Below are positions 8,871 through 16,151 of a DNA stretch of 61,012 nt, piece by piece. Below the pieces are notes generated by a model. The model worked only from the letters and a program-made list of their open reading frames with translations. It was not told the origin of the DNA and did not search any database. The translations under genes and the position numbers were made by a program. Numbering within the stretch: position 1 is the stretch's first letter; each line of letters opens with the position of its first letter. This DNA comes from a virus: positions 1 through 61,012 of IMG/VR virus record IMGVR_UViG_3300025120_000004. One strand, given 5' to 3'.

Positions 8871-9608
8871 TTAAAACTGTTCGTACTCAATGTACTGTGT
8901 GATGTCCTCTGCTGAATCTTCTGCAAAGAATTTATTATATACTTCAATAGCTTTTAAAACCTTATCTCTACCCCTTAATATTGTTTCAGGAGAAGGCTTT
9001 GCTATCTTTAACTTAAGAGTTGTCTTATCTATTATATAAAACTCTACAGGCTTACCAAACAACTGTTCGTAAACGTAGGCTTGACTATCATAATTATAAT
9101 CATTGGCACTCCATTTAAACTTGTCAACATTACCAGTTGTCTTTATATCTATAACTCTTGTCTGAGTAATTATATCAGCTTTTCCTTTCCAATCTACACC
9201 AAACATATTAGTTACAGCAGGTTTCTCATATACATTTCCTTCTGCATATATATCTGTATACATTACAAAGTTTGACTTCATAGCATCAACCCAAGTGTTG
9301 ATCTTTTCTACTTCTTTTGTAAGCAAGACATCATAAGGATGAAGGTCATTGTCTTTTATATACTCTTTAAAACCTTTGGTTGCTCTACTAGATACATCCA
9401 TTACAGAGTATTCTTTCAGCTTATGTGGCTCTAACATAGCTGTATGAAAATACCCACCCTCTATTAGGGCTAGGCTTTTCTCTTTCTTTCTAAAATTTCT
9501 AGGGTTTTTTAGTAAGCTATAAATATCTGAGTTAGATAAGTATTGCTGACCAACTTTACCATAGTAATTACTATCGTCTTTGAGTTGTTCAATTATATTA
9601 TTTTGCAT
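8871..9608 (-). CDS. RecB-family (PD-(D/E)XK) exonuclease, YqaJ/DUF3799-like
   Basis: A 245-residue nuclease with the RecB/Cas4-type catalytic pattern: Asp145 in GKADII, Asp154 and Lys156 in VIDIKTT, and a QxxxY motif (QAYVY, 176-180). The N-terminal part (YLSNSDIYSLLKNP at 23-36) matches the opening of phage RecE-like and YqaJ-like exonucleases. It is expected to resect double-stranded ends for the single-strand annealing protein encoded just upstream, forming a two-component recombinase pair. Its start overlaps that gene's stop by 11 bp. The active site looks complete. Confidence 0.8.
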   Translation of the reverse strand: MQNNIIEQLKDDSNYYGKVGQQYLSNSDIYSLLKNPRNFRKKEKSLALIEGGYFHTAMLEPHKLKEYSVMDVSSRATKGFKEYIKDNDLHPYDVLLTKEVEKINTWVDAMKSNFVMYTDIYAEGNVYEKPAVTNMFGVDWKGKADIITQTRVIDIKTTGNVDKFKWSANDYNYDSQAYVYEQLFGKPVEFYIIDKTTLKLKIAKPSPETILRGRDKVLKAIEVYNKFFAEDSAEDITQYIEYEQF

Positions 9609-10194
9609 ACGTAGAAAGTTCTTTTTTAATTGCAGCAGTCAATGTAAACTTCTGCTCTACTTTAGATATGGTAGATGCAAATGTTTCATTCTTGTTAGCC
9701 TTTACAAAATTAACTACATCATTCCACTTATCGTGTGTCTTTTTTAGTGTAGTCTTTTTAACTGAAGCAGATACTTTTCTAGGAGCAGTCTCACTTATAT
9801 CAGCAAGGTCTTCACCTGCCCATAAAGATAACCCTAATCCATGCATAGCAATAGCTTTAACTGTACTACGCTGTATAGTTTTATTTACTGCAAATGAAGT
9901 AATCTTATCAATAGATAATGATTGGTTGTTGTGGCCCATAATAGGCAGATAATCTATATGCTCTGTACCACCTATAGTAATACCTACTTTTACATAAGCA
10001 GTAGATCCATCACTAAAGTAATTAAGACCTGTGTGTTCTGATTCATATACAGTCCTGTTTGAATCAGGGTACTTGTCTTTTACTATAGCCCAGGCGTATG
10101 CCCAAGATAAGTAATCAAACCTTCCTTTCTTTTCTACTTTGTCCTTTACATTGATTGATGTAAGTTCCTTAAATGTTGATTTTGTGTTTCCCAT
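9598..10194 (-). CDS. Single-strand annealing protein, Sak/DUF1071-like
   Basis: A 198-residue protein whose first 135 residues fit the phage Sak (DUF1071, Rad52-like) annealing family: a DYLSWAYAWAIVKDKYP segment near 27-43, a beta-rich core and the conserved AVNKTIQRSTVKAIAMHGLGL stretch near 102-122. The C-terminal third is Lys/Thr-rich and probably flexible. It should anneal complementary strands exposed by the adjacent RecB-family nuclease. Order (annealase, exonuclease, SSB) and the 11-bp overlap with the nuclease support one recombination operon. Confidence 0.75.
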   Translation of the reverse strand: MGNTKSTFKELTSINVKDKVEKKGRFDYLSWAYAWAIVKDKYPDSNRTVYESEHTGLNYFSDGSTAYVKVGITIGGTEHIDYLPIMGHNNQSLSIDKITSFAVNKTIQRSTVKAIAMHGLGLSLWAGEDLADISETAPRKVSASVKKTTLKKTHDKWNDVVNFVKANKNETFASTISKVEQKFTLTAAIKKELSTYAK

Positions 10195-10195
10195 T

Positions 10196-10579
10196 TTAAT
10201 TTAATTTAGATATTTGTGTGTATTTATTAATTAGATTTTCTCTTTTTATTTTTAAAGAATCATAGTGCTTTTTATTATTCCTTGTATTGATTTCATTCTT
10301 TATCTTTTTATTTAAGATTGAAATCTTGTCCTTGTAGTTTCCCATTTTTGTAAGGTGAACTCCTTTTATAAAACCGTTATCATACAGAAACTGATATTCA
10401 TCTTCAGTTAATTCTTTGTATGCATATCTTTGTATTCCTGCATTGTATATTTTAATATTATTATTTACATTACAAATCTTAATACCCTTATAAATATATG
10501 ATAACTCTGTCTTATAACTTAAGTTAGTGCATTTTCTACTGGTAGATGCTTCATCCCATAAATCTTTGAGACTATGCAT
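10196..10579 (-). CDS. Hypothetical basic protein
   Basis: With the ATG at 10579 this is about 127 residues. An upstream in-frame ATG at 10591 gives 131 but increases overlap with the preceding gene from 8 to 20 bp. The N-terminal half looks mixed alpha/beta and the C-terminal 50 residues are strongly basic (Lys, Asn, Arg), suggesting nucleic-acid contact. No domain was recognised. It precedes the annealing protein gene by one base. Confidence 0.6.
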   Translation of the reverse strand: MHSLKDLWDEASTSRKCTNLSYKTELSYIYKGIKICNVNNNIKIYNAGIQRYAYKELTEDEYQFLYDNGFIKGVHLTKMGNYKDKISILNKKIKNEINTRNNKKHYDSLKIKRENLINKYTQISKLN

Positions 10580-10862
10580 TGTTAATTGCATCTTTTATAA
10601 AAGACTTAACATCAGAATCAGGTGAAGATTGTATCTTTTCTATCCCATATTCTACACCTTGTCTAGCTATATTGTAGCCATTATCAGCCATAAGATCTAC
10701 TATCTGAACTATAGTCATAGGTCTTTGGTAGCATACAGCATACAATAAAAATCTTGCTGTAGAATATTTTGATGACCTGTCTTTTTTAAATAATAAGTCT
10801 CTTGATACACCTGTTTCTGAACAGATATAATCAACGTATCGATTAAATATTCCTCTCTTCAT
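10572..10862 (-). CDS. Small DNA-binding protein, possibly DnaA domain-IV-like
   Basis: A 96-residue helical protein. The run from VDYICSETGVSRDLLFKK through a Ser/Lys-rich turn, an Ala-Arg helix (ARFLLYAVCY) and a final helix ending GVEYGIEKI has the spacing of DnaA domain IV helices. The diagnostic RDH-(T/A)-V motif is replaced by IARQGV, so this is a structural resemblance only. It may bind origin or promoter DNA. It overlaps both flanking genes by 8-20 bp, inside the replication/recombination operon. Confidence 0.5.
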   Translation of the reverse strand: MKRGIFNRYVDYICSETGVSRDLLFKKDRSSKYSTARFLLYAVCYQRPMTIVQIVDLMADNGYNIARQGVEYGIEKIQSSPDSDVKSFIKDAINNA

Positions 10863-11058
10863 TGGATTTAGTTTTATTTAAGTTAAATTTATCTTCTTCA
10901 CCGAATATTTGTGAAAATGTTACAAATATTTCGTTAAGTATTAGTCGCTGTTTATTAGCGTGGTATTGAGACGACTGGTATGTGTCGTCTAAAAATTCTC
11001 TTAAAGTTTCTGATTGTTGTTCACGCTCTCGGTTGAACATTTCTCTTGATTTTCCCAT
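10843..11058 (-). CDS. Small charged protein at head of recombination operon
   Basis: A 71-residue hydrophilic, helical protein (Glu, Gln, Arg-rich) with no recognised domain. It is the first gene after a well-formed minus-strand promoter at 11084-11115 and overlaps the next gene by 20 bp, so it probably leads the operon that continues through the annealing protein, exonuclease and SSB. Confidence 0.6.
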   Translation of the reverse strand: MGKSREMFNREREQQSETLREFLDDTYQSSQYHANKQRLILNEIFVTFSQIFGEEDKFNLNKTKSNEERNI

Positions 11059-11083
11059 GATAATTAAATTAGATTGTGTTTTG

Positions 11084-11115
11084 CAAATATAATATTTATT
11101 TATTTATTATGCAAC
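11084..11115 (-). promoter_or_regulatory. Bacteroidetes-type promoter of recombination operon
   Basis: On the minus strand GTTG (11115-11112) is followed after 20 bases by TATATTTG (11091-11084), close to the Bacteroidetes consensus TTTG-N19-21-TAnnTTTG. The first gene starts 26 bases downstream at 11058. The upstream methyltransferase gene ends at 11107, inside the promoter. Confidence 0.7.
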
Positions 11116-12150
11116 TTTTATTTGTTTTAATATGTGTTCTATTACTTTAACTGTCCATCCATTTCCTAACATCTTATATCTTTGTGCATTAGATACACCT
11201 TCGGTATAGTTATCAGGAACTGTTTGCAGTCTCTCGCATTCAATTGGAGTTAATTTTCTCCAATTATATTTCTCATTTATGATACCTTGATTTGGTGAAA
11301 TTGTAGTAACGCAATGAGCTTTGTCTTTTATTAGTCTACCTCTTCTAGTATTACTATTAGGAAATGAAAGATCTAATCCCTCTCCAATACCTGCAGCGGC
11401 ATAACCTTTCTTTGTTGCTTCAGGAAAGCAAACCTTATCGTCTATTCTAATCATACTTCGTTGGCTTCTTTCTATACTGTTCCACCATACAGCTCCATCA
11501 TATCTTGCTGTAAGACAATACGCTTTACCTTTATTAGTAACCATCCTCTCATCAACTACTGAACTTTCAAGCTCTCCTTCTGTTTGAATAATATCGCTTA
11601 GCTTTACCCCTAGGTCTATAGGGGCAAATATATAAGGTATATTAGTCCAATAGTATCTCTTCCTGGTTTGTGCAGATACAAGTGCTGAGTCTATGTATAT
11701 TGGCTCAACTCCTAAGAACTCTGATATAGTATCTCTGTGTTCTTTTGTCATCTTTACATTCTCCAACAAGAAATACTTTGGCTTACATTCTTTAACTAAC
11801 CTCACAAACTCAAAAAACAATTTGCTTCTAGGGTCTTCAAAGTTTAAGTTTTTACCTGCTTTACTAAATCCTTGACATGGGCTACCACCCATGATAAGAT
11901 CTATTCGTCTAGATTTTGGTATGTCCTGTATATATTCAGAACTTTTCTCTCTTACCAAACACTTTCTGTAATCAGAATAACTTAGCTTGGTTACATCCCC
12001 AACATGAATCATGTCAGGGAAGTTTTTCTTTGCTATTTTTATAGCATACTTGTCAATCTCTGATGCGTAGTAGTTGTCTACTTTTACACCAAGATTCTTG
12101 AGGGCTATCTGTCCACAGGACATGCCATCGAATAATGATAGTACATTCAT
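11107..12150 (-). CDS. DNA (cytosine-5) methyltransferase
   Basis: A 347-residue C5 methyltransferase with all main motifs: AdoMet-binding LSLFDGMSCGQ near the N-terminus (motif I), the catalytic GGSPCQGFS (motif IV, Cys nucleophile), LLENVKM (motif VI), SAQTRKRYYW (motif VIII) and a C-terminal RKLTPIECERLQ...MLGNGW (motifs IX-X). The motif VIII region resembles the bacterial DNMT3-like subgroup. The target-recognition segment between VIII and IX is short, so the recognition site cannot be read. No restriction enzyme gene is nearby, so a protective role against host restriction, or a regulatory role, is likely. It lies between small accessory genes and the recombination operon. Confidence 0.9.
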   Translation of the reverse strand: MNVLSLFDGMSCGQIALKNLGVKVDNYYASEIDKYAIKIAKKNFPDMIHVGDVTKLSYSDYRKCLVREKSSEYIQDIPKSRRIDLIMGGSPCQGFSKAGKNLNFEDPRSKLFFEFVRLVKECKPKYFLLENVKMTKEHRDTISEFLGVEPIYIDSALVSAQTRKRYYWTNIPYIFAPIDLGVKLSDIIQTEGELESSVVDERMVTNKGKAYCLTARYDGAVWWNSIERSQRSMIRIDDKVCFPEATKKGYAAAGIGEGLDLSFPNSNTRRGRLIKDKAHCVTTISPNQGIINEKYNWRKLTPIECERLQTVPDNYTEGVSNAQRYKMLGNGWTVKVIEHILKQIKVA

Positions 12151-12158
12151 CTTATTAT

Positions 12159-12458
12159 TTATTGATTAATTTTTTCAAGCTCTTCGATTGCTTCTTCGTA
12201 TGTATCAAAGAATTGTTCGTCACCTGTATCGTAATCAGTCACAAGATAATCAACTGACTGGTTAAAACAAGAACAAATTGAAACTCCGTTTTCTAAAGCT
12301 ATATAAACATAGCCTGAACTAGTATTGAAGCCTGTCCCTCCATACATTATGTATTTGTCACTTGAAGGAATGTTTTCGTATGCGTCAATTACTTTGTGCA
12401 TTGAGGCAATATCTGAACTGCCCATTTCGTCTAAATTAAAATTGATTGTGTTTTCCAT
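12159..12458 (-). CDS. Acidic hypothetical protein
   Basis: A 99-residue acidic protein rich in Asp, Glu, Tyr and Ser. The end (a YEEAIEEL helix) suggests a small alpha/beta fold. It is 8 bp upstream of the methyltransferase. No domain was recognised. Confidence 0.6.
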   Translation of the reverse strand: MENTINFNLDEMGSSDIASMHKVIDAYENIPSSDKYIMYGGTGFNTSSGYVYIALENGVSICSCFNQSVDYLVTDYDTGDEQFFDTYEEAIEELEKINQ

Positions 12459-12476
12459 TTATTTATTTATTTATAT

Positions 12477-12746
12477 TTAACATGCGGCCCATCCAATGAA
12501 TACATAGTGCGTATCTGTCTCATAATACACGCACTCTCTCTTGTCTACTCTGTCTAATGCTTCGTCATAAGCATCGTCATCTTTAGGCTCGGATATCTTA
12601 CCCTCTAATGAACAGGTGGCAATAGTACCACTGTACGGATCGTGTCCGTACTCGTACTGTGCATCTTCTCTTAGTTCTTGATACGCATCTCTTGCTGATT
12701 TGTATTGCTTCTTACTCGCTGTGTAATGAATGTTTGTTGCTCCCAT
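12477..12746 (-). CDS. Small conserved-looking phage protein, unknown
   Basis: An 89-residue protein beginning MGATNIHYTA with a central YEYGHDPYSGTIA stretch and ending VFIGWAAC. This resembles short uncharacterised proteins I associate with marine and flavobacterial phages, but I can give no family name. It has many Tyr and acidic residues and was found with no catalytic motif. It is one of a run of small leftward genes with A/T-rich spacers. Confidence 0.6.
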   Translation of the reverse strand: MGATNIHYTASKKQYKSARDAYQELREDAQYEYGHDPYSGTIATCSLEGKISEPKDDDAYDEALDRVDKRECVYYETDTHYVFIGWAAC

Positions 12747-12749
12747 AAT

Positions 12750-12947
12750 TTAATTGTGTTTATTGATTAATGATTCTATGAATTCTTCTGATGCGTTTGC
12801 ACTACAGTTATCTAGCCTCTCTTGATGTATGCTGTCATCAATTATTAGCTTTAGTTTCTTAATGTTTTTTTGCAAGGCTTCAATCCTAGCTTCGTACATA
12901 TCCACTAAGTGTCCTGTACTTTCTTCACTTAAATTTAGTTTTACCAT
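12750..12947 (-). CDS. Small coiled-coil protein
   Basis: A 65-residue helical protein with a probable coiled coil (YEARIEALQKNIKKLK). It is the first gene after the structured 205-bp gap at 12948-13152, so expression may depend on that leader. Function unknown. Confidence 0.55.
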   Translation of the reverse strand: MVKLNLSEESTGHLVDMYEARIEALQKNIKKLKLIIDDSIHQERLDNCSANASEEFIESLINKHN

Positions 12948-13003
12948 TTTTATTTATTATAAGTTACCTCAAAAGAGGGGCGTCTTTCCGTCCTGTCAGT
13001 CTT

Positions 13004-13073
13004 GTTGTAATTTGTGCATGTTAAACCCAATTAAAAAGGTGTGAGTCACACTTTAACTGTTAAGCATTACAAC
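13004..13073 (-). ncRNA. Candidate structured leader: nested stem-loop with central palindrome
   Basis: Inside the gene-free 12948-13152, GTTGTAAT (13004-13011) pairs perfectly with ATTACAAC (13066-13073). After symmetric eight-base internal loops, GTTAAA (13020-13025) pairs with TTTAAC (13052-13057). In the centre GTGTGAGTCACAC (13039-13051) is a perfect dyad. Nested pairing of this kind suggests a folded RNA leader for the genes starting at 12947, or a protein-binding dyad. No TAnnTTTG promoter was found in the gap. Confidence 0.45.
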
Positions 13074-13101
13074 GGCCTACATTAGCGACAACTAAGGATT
13101 C

Positions 13102-13139
13102 AAAAAAAGACTCACTTCATTTTTTTAAAATGATGAGTG
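13102..13139 (-). terminator. Rho-independent terminator after 13153-13497
   Basis: On the minus strand ACTCATCATT pairs with AATGAAGTGAGT through a small internal loop and is followed by CTTTTTTT. It lies just past the stop of the 114-residue gene and overlaps the 30-bp repeat at 13133-13162. Confidence 0.65.
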
Positions 13140-13162
13140 TGAACACCATCACCTAAAGCTCT
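13133..13162. repeat. 30-bp repeat, copy A, spanning a gene's stop codon
   Basis: The plus strand reads ATGAGTGTGAACACCA, four variable bases, then CTAAAGCTCT. A second copy at 17500-17529 is identical at 27 of 30 positions. In both, the minus strand encodes the last codons and TAG of a gene (ending Glu-Leu-stop). The plus strand reads a seven-codon frame MSVNT(I/T)(T/P)-stop. The outer 15 bases TGATGAGTGTGAACA also occur at 58711-58725. Confidence 0.7.
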
Positions 13163-13497
13163 GCTGAAAATTGACATTCTCCGTTTTCTTTTACATGGTC
13201 TAGTATTTTCTTGCCTAAACAATAGTCAGCATAGTTGCTCATCTGTTCACTTGTGATACCTGCGTCTTTTTGTTCTTGTGTACTCCAAGTATCTCTGTCT
13301 TTAAAGAACTCATTGACTACCTCCCAGTCTTTCTTTAGTAAATCCAACTGCTCTTTTATTGTAGGCAGGTGGTCTTCATCAAAGTAATAGTCTAAATAAT
13401 TGTTGTAACCAGCGGATCCAAATCTATCTGCTGCGTCACTTGATTGTACTGCAAACATAAACTTGCCGCTTATGTCTCCATCATAATATCTTCCCAT
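13153..13497 (-). CDS. Acidic conserved-looking phage protein (MGRYYDGDI...)
   Basis: A 114-residue acidic protein. Its opening, MGRYYDGDISGKFMFAVQSS, is of a type I have seen as an uncharacterised protein in marine phages. No catalytic residues stand out. Its last codons lie in a 30-bp repeat shared with the gene ending at 17520, and a terminator follows. Confidence 0.65.
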   Translation of the reverse strand: MGRYYDGDISGKFMFAVQSSDAADRFGSAGYNNYLDYYFDEDHLPTIKEQLDLLKKDWEVVNEFFKDRDTWSTQEQKDAGITSEQMSNYADYCLGKKILDHVKENGECQFSAEL

Positions 13498-13515
13498 AAT
13501 TTCTATTTATTTATA

Positions 13516-13752
13516 TTAGTTAAACTTATTTTCTTGTGCATACTCCCATACTTGTTCATACACTTTGTCCTCATATACAAAATCCCAAAAGAAATCTGTA
13601 ATGTCAATTCCATTTAGCTCCACTAACTGAATCTCCATATCCTCTACAGGGGGGTCTTCGTAAGTCCCACTTGTGTAGTAATACATATACTCTACTAGTA
13701 GTGTATAGGTATCTGTCTTTAATTCGTAAAATCCTTTTTTAGATATACTCAT
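13516..13752 (-). CDS. Acidic, Tyr-rich hypothetical protein
   Basis: A 78-residue acidic protein with many Tyr, Glu and Asp, probably a small beta-rich fold (DTYTLLVEYMYYYTSG). It is co-directional with its neighbours. Function unknown. Confidence 0.6.
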   Translation of the reverse strand: MSISKKGFYELKTDTYTLLVEYMYYYTSGTYEDPPVEDMEIQLVELNGIDITDFFWDFVYEDKVYEQVWEYAQENKFN

Positions 13753-13770
13753 AGTTTATAATTTATTAAG

Positions 13771-13890
13771 TTAATAAAAGTCGTAATATATTTCCATTAC
13801 TTTGTCTCTCTCCTCTTGAGTAAGTTCAGTTCCTTCCTTACCATATAGGTTGAAAGAAATCTTTAAAATTGTTGTACTTGTGTCTGCCAT
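13771..13890 (-). CDS. 39-residue hypothetical protein
   Basis: A short reading frame with ATG at 13890 and TAA at 13771-13773 fills the gap after the amidotransferase fusion gene. The product begins MADTSTTILKISFNL and continues with an acidic helix. Its placement between closely packed genes and the A/T-rich leader support it. Function unknown. Confidence 0.5.
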   Translation of the reverse strand: MADTSTTILKISFNLYGKEGTELTQEERDKVMEIYYDFY

Positions 13891-13893
13891 AGT

Positions 13894-14898
13894 TTAAAAA
13901 TTAAATTGATTAATAATATGTTCATCGTCTATAATATTACCGTAACATATATCACAGTAATGGTCGTTGTAATCTAATACAGGCTCAGGGTTGGCACATT
14001 GGCACTCGTAATATTCACTGCCACCCAACAAAGGATTGTCATAAAATCCATACACCTCTTGAGTAAATGTCTTGTGATGCTCTCCCTCATCTTTTACAGT
14101 ATCATTGAAGTATATATAAGGAGTAAGTACAGTACACATATCTTCTAATATAACCTCTGCCTGTCGTCTCTCATACCAAGTAGGGTGTCCCTCTAGCCTG
14201 TCAATACTTGGTAGGCACGTCTTCCTGTCCACTAAGAATAGTTCAATATCTATGTGGTGTCCTACACCTGGTTTGTCAAGTACATAAGGTATACCTTGTA
14301 TCAACATAGGGTATTTCTCTACAGTGTTTGCCTTGCCTACATATATAGAGTCTGCTAGGTGGTAGTCGTAATTACTACCATACCTCTTGAGTGTGCCATA
14401 CACACCAATCAATACCTTGTCAAGTACATTTGTTTTACTATACCAAATGTCATTTACTTTAGTCCAATCAGACTTGTTGTATAGTGTATACTTCTTAGTC
14501 TTTAGGTTGGCAGTAACAAACCTTGAGTCATTCATCTCCAACACTTCTCTCCATCTATTGGGTGGTACGTCTGAAAGTATCTCGGCTAAGTGCTGAGTGT
14601 CTGTCTTTTTCTTGTTACCTAGTCCGTATACTGTACCATTTTGAAACAGTATGTTGTCCTTGTTGATGTCGAATGGGTGACAGTTAGCCTTGCTGACCTC
14701 ACCGATCGTAGCATACCTAAAGTGTGCAATGTATGGTCGGTTAGTTTTGAGTATCATATAGTCTGTGCTATCGTGATAGGTCACGTTCCACTTGTCTAGC
14801 CACAATACGCCTAGTCCATCTGGGTTCTTGACTGATGATGCAATTAGTGTCTCAGTCTTAATTTGTTTCTTGTTGTCTTTAATAATAATTATACACAT
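13894..14898 (-). CDS. Class II glutamine amidotransferase fused to gamma-glutamylcyclotransferase, with C-terminal zinc ribbon
   Basis: A 334-residue fusion. Residues 1-155 look like a class II (Ntn) glutamine amidotransferase: Cys2 can be the exposed nucleophile (MCIII), and AHFRYATIGEV...CHPF at 58-76 and NGTVYG at 87-92 match the family's Arg-binding and oxyanion segments. Residues 164-290 match the gamma-glutamylcyclotransferase/AIG2 fold: VYGTLK at 167-172 and LEGHPTWYER at 235-244, with Glu236 the likely acid-base residue. A CxC...CxxC ribbon ends the protein (299-318). It lies 2 bp after an amidoligase-like gene. Phage amidoligases linked to amidotransferase and cyclotransferase genes were described from comparative genomics by Aravind's group. 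The likely job is making or trimming a gamma-glutamyl or amide modification. The substrate is unknown. Confidence 0.7.
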   Translation of the reverse strand: MCIIIIKDNKKQIKTETLIASSVKNPDGLGVLWLDKWNVTYHDSTDYMILKTNRPYIAHFRYATIGEVSKANCHPFDINKDNILFQNGTVYGLGNKKKTDTQHLAEILSDVPPNRWREVLEMNDSRFVTANLKTKKYTLYNKSDWTKVNDIWYSKTNVLDKVLIGVYGTLKRYGSNYDYHLADSIYVGKANTVEKYPMLIQGIPYVLDKPGVGHHIDIELFLVDRKTCLPSIDRLEGHPTWYERRQAEVILEDMCTVLTPYIYFNDTVKDEGEHHKTFTQEVYGFYDNPLLGGSEYYECQCANPEPVLDYNDHYCDICYGNIIDDEHIINQFNF

Positions 14899-14900
14899 TG

Positions 14901-16148
14901 TTATTCTTCGTTAGTGTGGTTAATAAATTCATTTATATTTGATGATGTCTCTTCTACAATTAAGTACCTTCTAAAGTGATGTGCTAATTCAAATATAGCA
15001 TCTACTTTTTGGTCATTACCATTGTACATCTTCTTGATAATGTGACGTATGTTTGAAAGAAATACTTCGAAATGTACCCTGCGTTCAAATGAGTGGTGCA
15101 TAATCTTGTACATCAAATCATAACGTAACTTTAATTGTTTTACATTGGCCACTGCCGATGGTATCCTAAGCTCAACCTTACAACCCTTGACGTGAACAGG
15201 TGCATACTTGACATTGTTATCTTTCTTTATGCCCTTGTTACTACAGCAATAGCTACGTTTCAATCGGTATCGGTATAGTGCATACAGTATGGCTAACTTC
15301 TCCCTCATTTTGTCTACCAACTCATAGCCATCTGTCATACCATTTACAGATACAGTAATGTGACCACCACAAGTAATATCTTTAGGGCTGTTAATTACCT
15401 TCGATGCCTCGTCCATCATATCGAATACCTTAAGTCGTGCCTTACTTCTAGGAGAGCCTAAAGGTAGTATGTGAGTCACTGCCTCAACACCACAAGAACT
15501 ATCGGTCTCGAATCCTGCAAACAAATCATACCAACCTACTTGGTCACCTTCGTCAGCAGCATCTCCATTTTCTGTATGGAATACGTTTTTCTCTACCTCA
15601 AAGCCAATGTTAAACTGCGTACTGTGGCAATGATATGGACTGTTAAGGTTTTCTACATAGTCTTTACACGTATGATAGTTTCCAATTTCATTACGTTCAT
15701 ATTCTGAACCTGGCATGTTGTCGGTGTCATAATAATATTGATCATCTGCATCGCAGTAATTCGCATCATCTTCTTGAACATAGCTATCTATGTCAATACA
15801 GTATGTTGTATGGTCACAATGTAACCAATGGTCTGATGCTCTTCCTCTTTCAATCCAATAGTAATCGGACTCACAGAAATTTTCTTCGTGTCCGTAATCA
15901 CCACAATAACTTTCTGAAAAGTCATCATCAGTTGAATAAAACTGTTGTGAAACAGTACAATAATAAACATCATCTTTAGGGTGATATCTATCATCATCTA
16001 CTGTATGCTCATAGTTCTCATCTCTGAACTCTATCGTTACCACGTCGCCATCAACATCGTCTATATCATATACACGATAAGCTTCGTCACTTGGTATGTG
16101 TCTATCCATTACCTTAGACCATACCATTTCTTTTAATTGTGTTTCCAT
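14901..16148 (-). CDS. Amidoligase-like (COOH-NH2 ligase) protein with Cys/His-rich acidic N-terminus
   Basis: A 415-residue protein. Residues 178-400 carry the pattern of the amidoligase/COOH-NH2 ligase family (glutamine-synthetase/gamma-GCS-like fold): IGFEVEK at 181-187, ETDSSCGVEAV at 214-224, CGGHITVSV at 260-268 and VELRIPS at 325-331, giving the expected Glu, His and Arg ligands for Mg-ATP and substrate. Residues 30-175 are very acidic and Tyr-rich with spaced Cys and His pairs (Cys64, 82, 92, 111, 117, 132), perhaps tandem zinc-binding modules that contact a target. It is predicted to join an amine to a carboxyl group with ATP, working with the adjacent amidotransferase/cyclotransferase. 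Local GC is clearly higher than in the structural genes. Confidence 0.65.
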   Translation of the reverse strand: METQLKEMVWSKVMDRHIPSDEAYRVYDIDDVDGDVVTIEFRDENYEHTVDDDRYHPKDDVYYCTVSQQFYSTDDDFSESYCGDYGHEENFCESDYYWIERGRASDHWLHCDHTTYCIDIDSYVQEDDANYCDADDQYYYDTDNMPGSEYERNEIGNYHTCKDYVENLNSPYHCHSTQFNIGFEVEKNVFHTENGDAADEGDQVGWYDLFAGFETDSSCGVEAVTHILPLGSPRSKARLKVFDMMDEASKVINSPKDITCGGHITVSVNGMTDGYELVDKMREKLAILYALYRYRLKRSYCCSNKGIKKDNNVKYAPVHVKGCKVELRIPSAVANVKQLKLRYDLMYKIMHHSFERRVHFEVFLSNIRHIIKKMYNGNDQKVDAIFELAHHFRRYLIVEETSSNINEFINHTNEE

Positions 16149-16151
16149 TTT

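Noticed and set aside
14901-15400. Zinc-finger transcription factor based on Cys/His pairs in the ligase N-terminus
   Set aside because: Spacing is irregular and the segment is very acidic, which argues against DNA binding. It is kept as an uncertain metal-binding extension.
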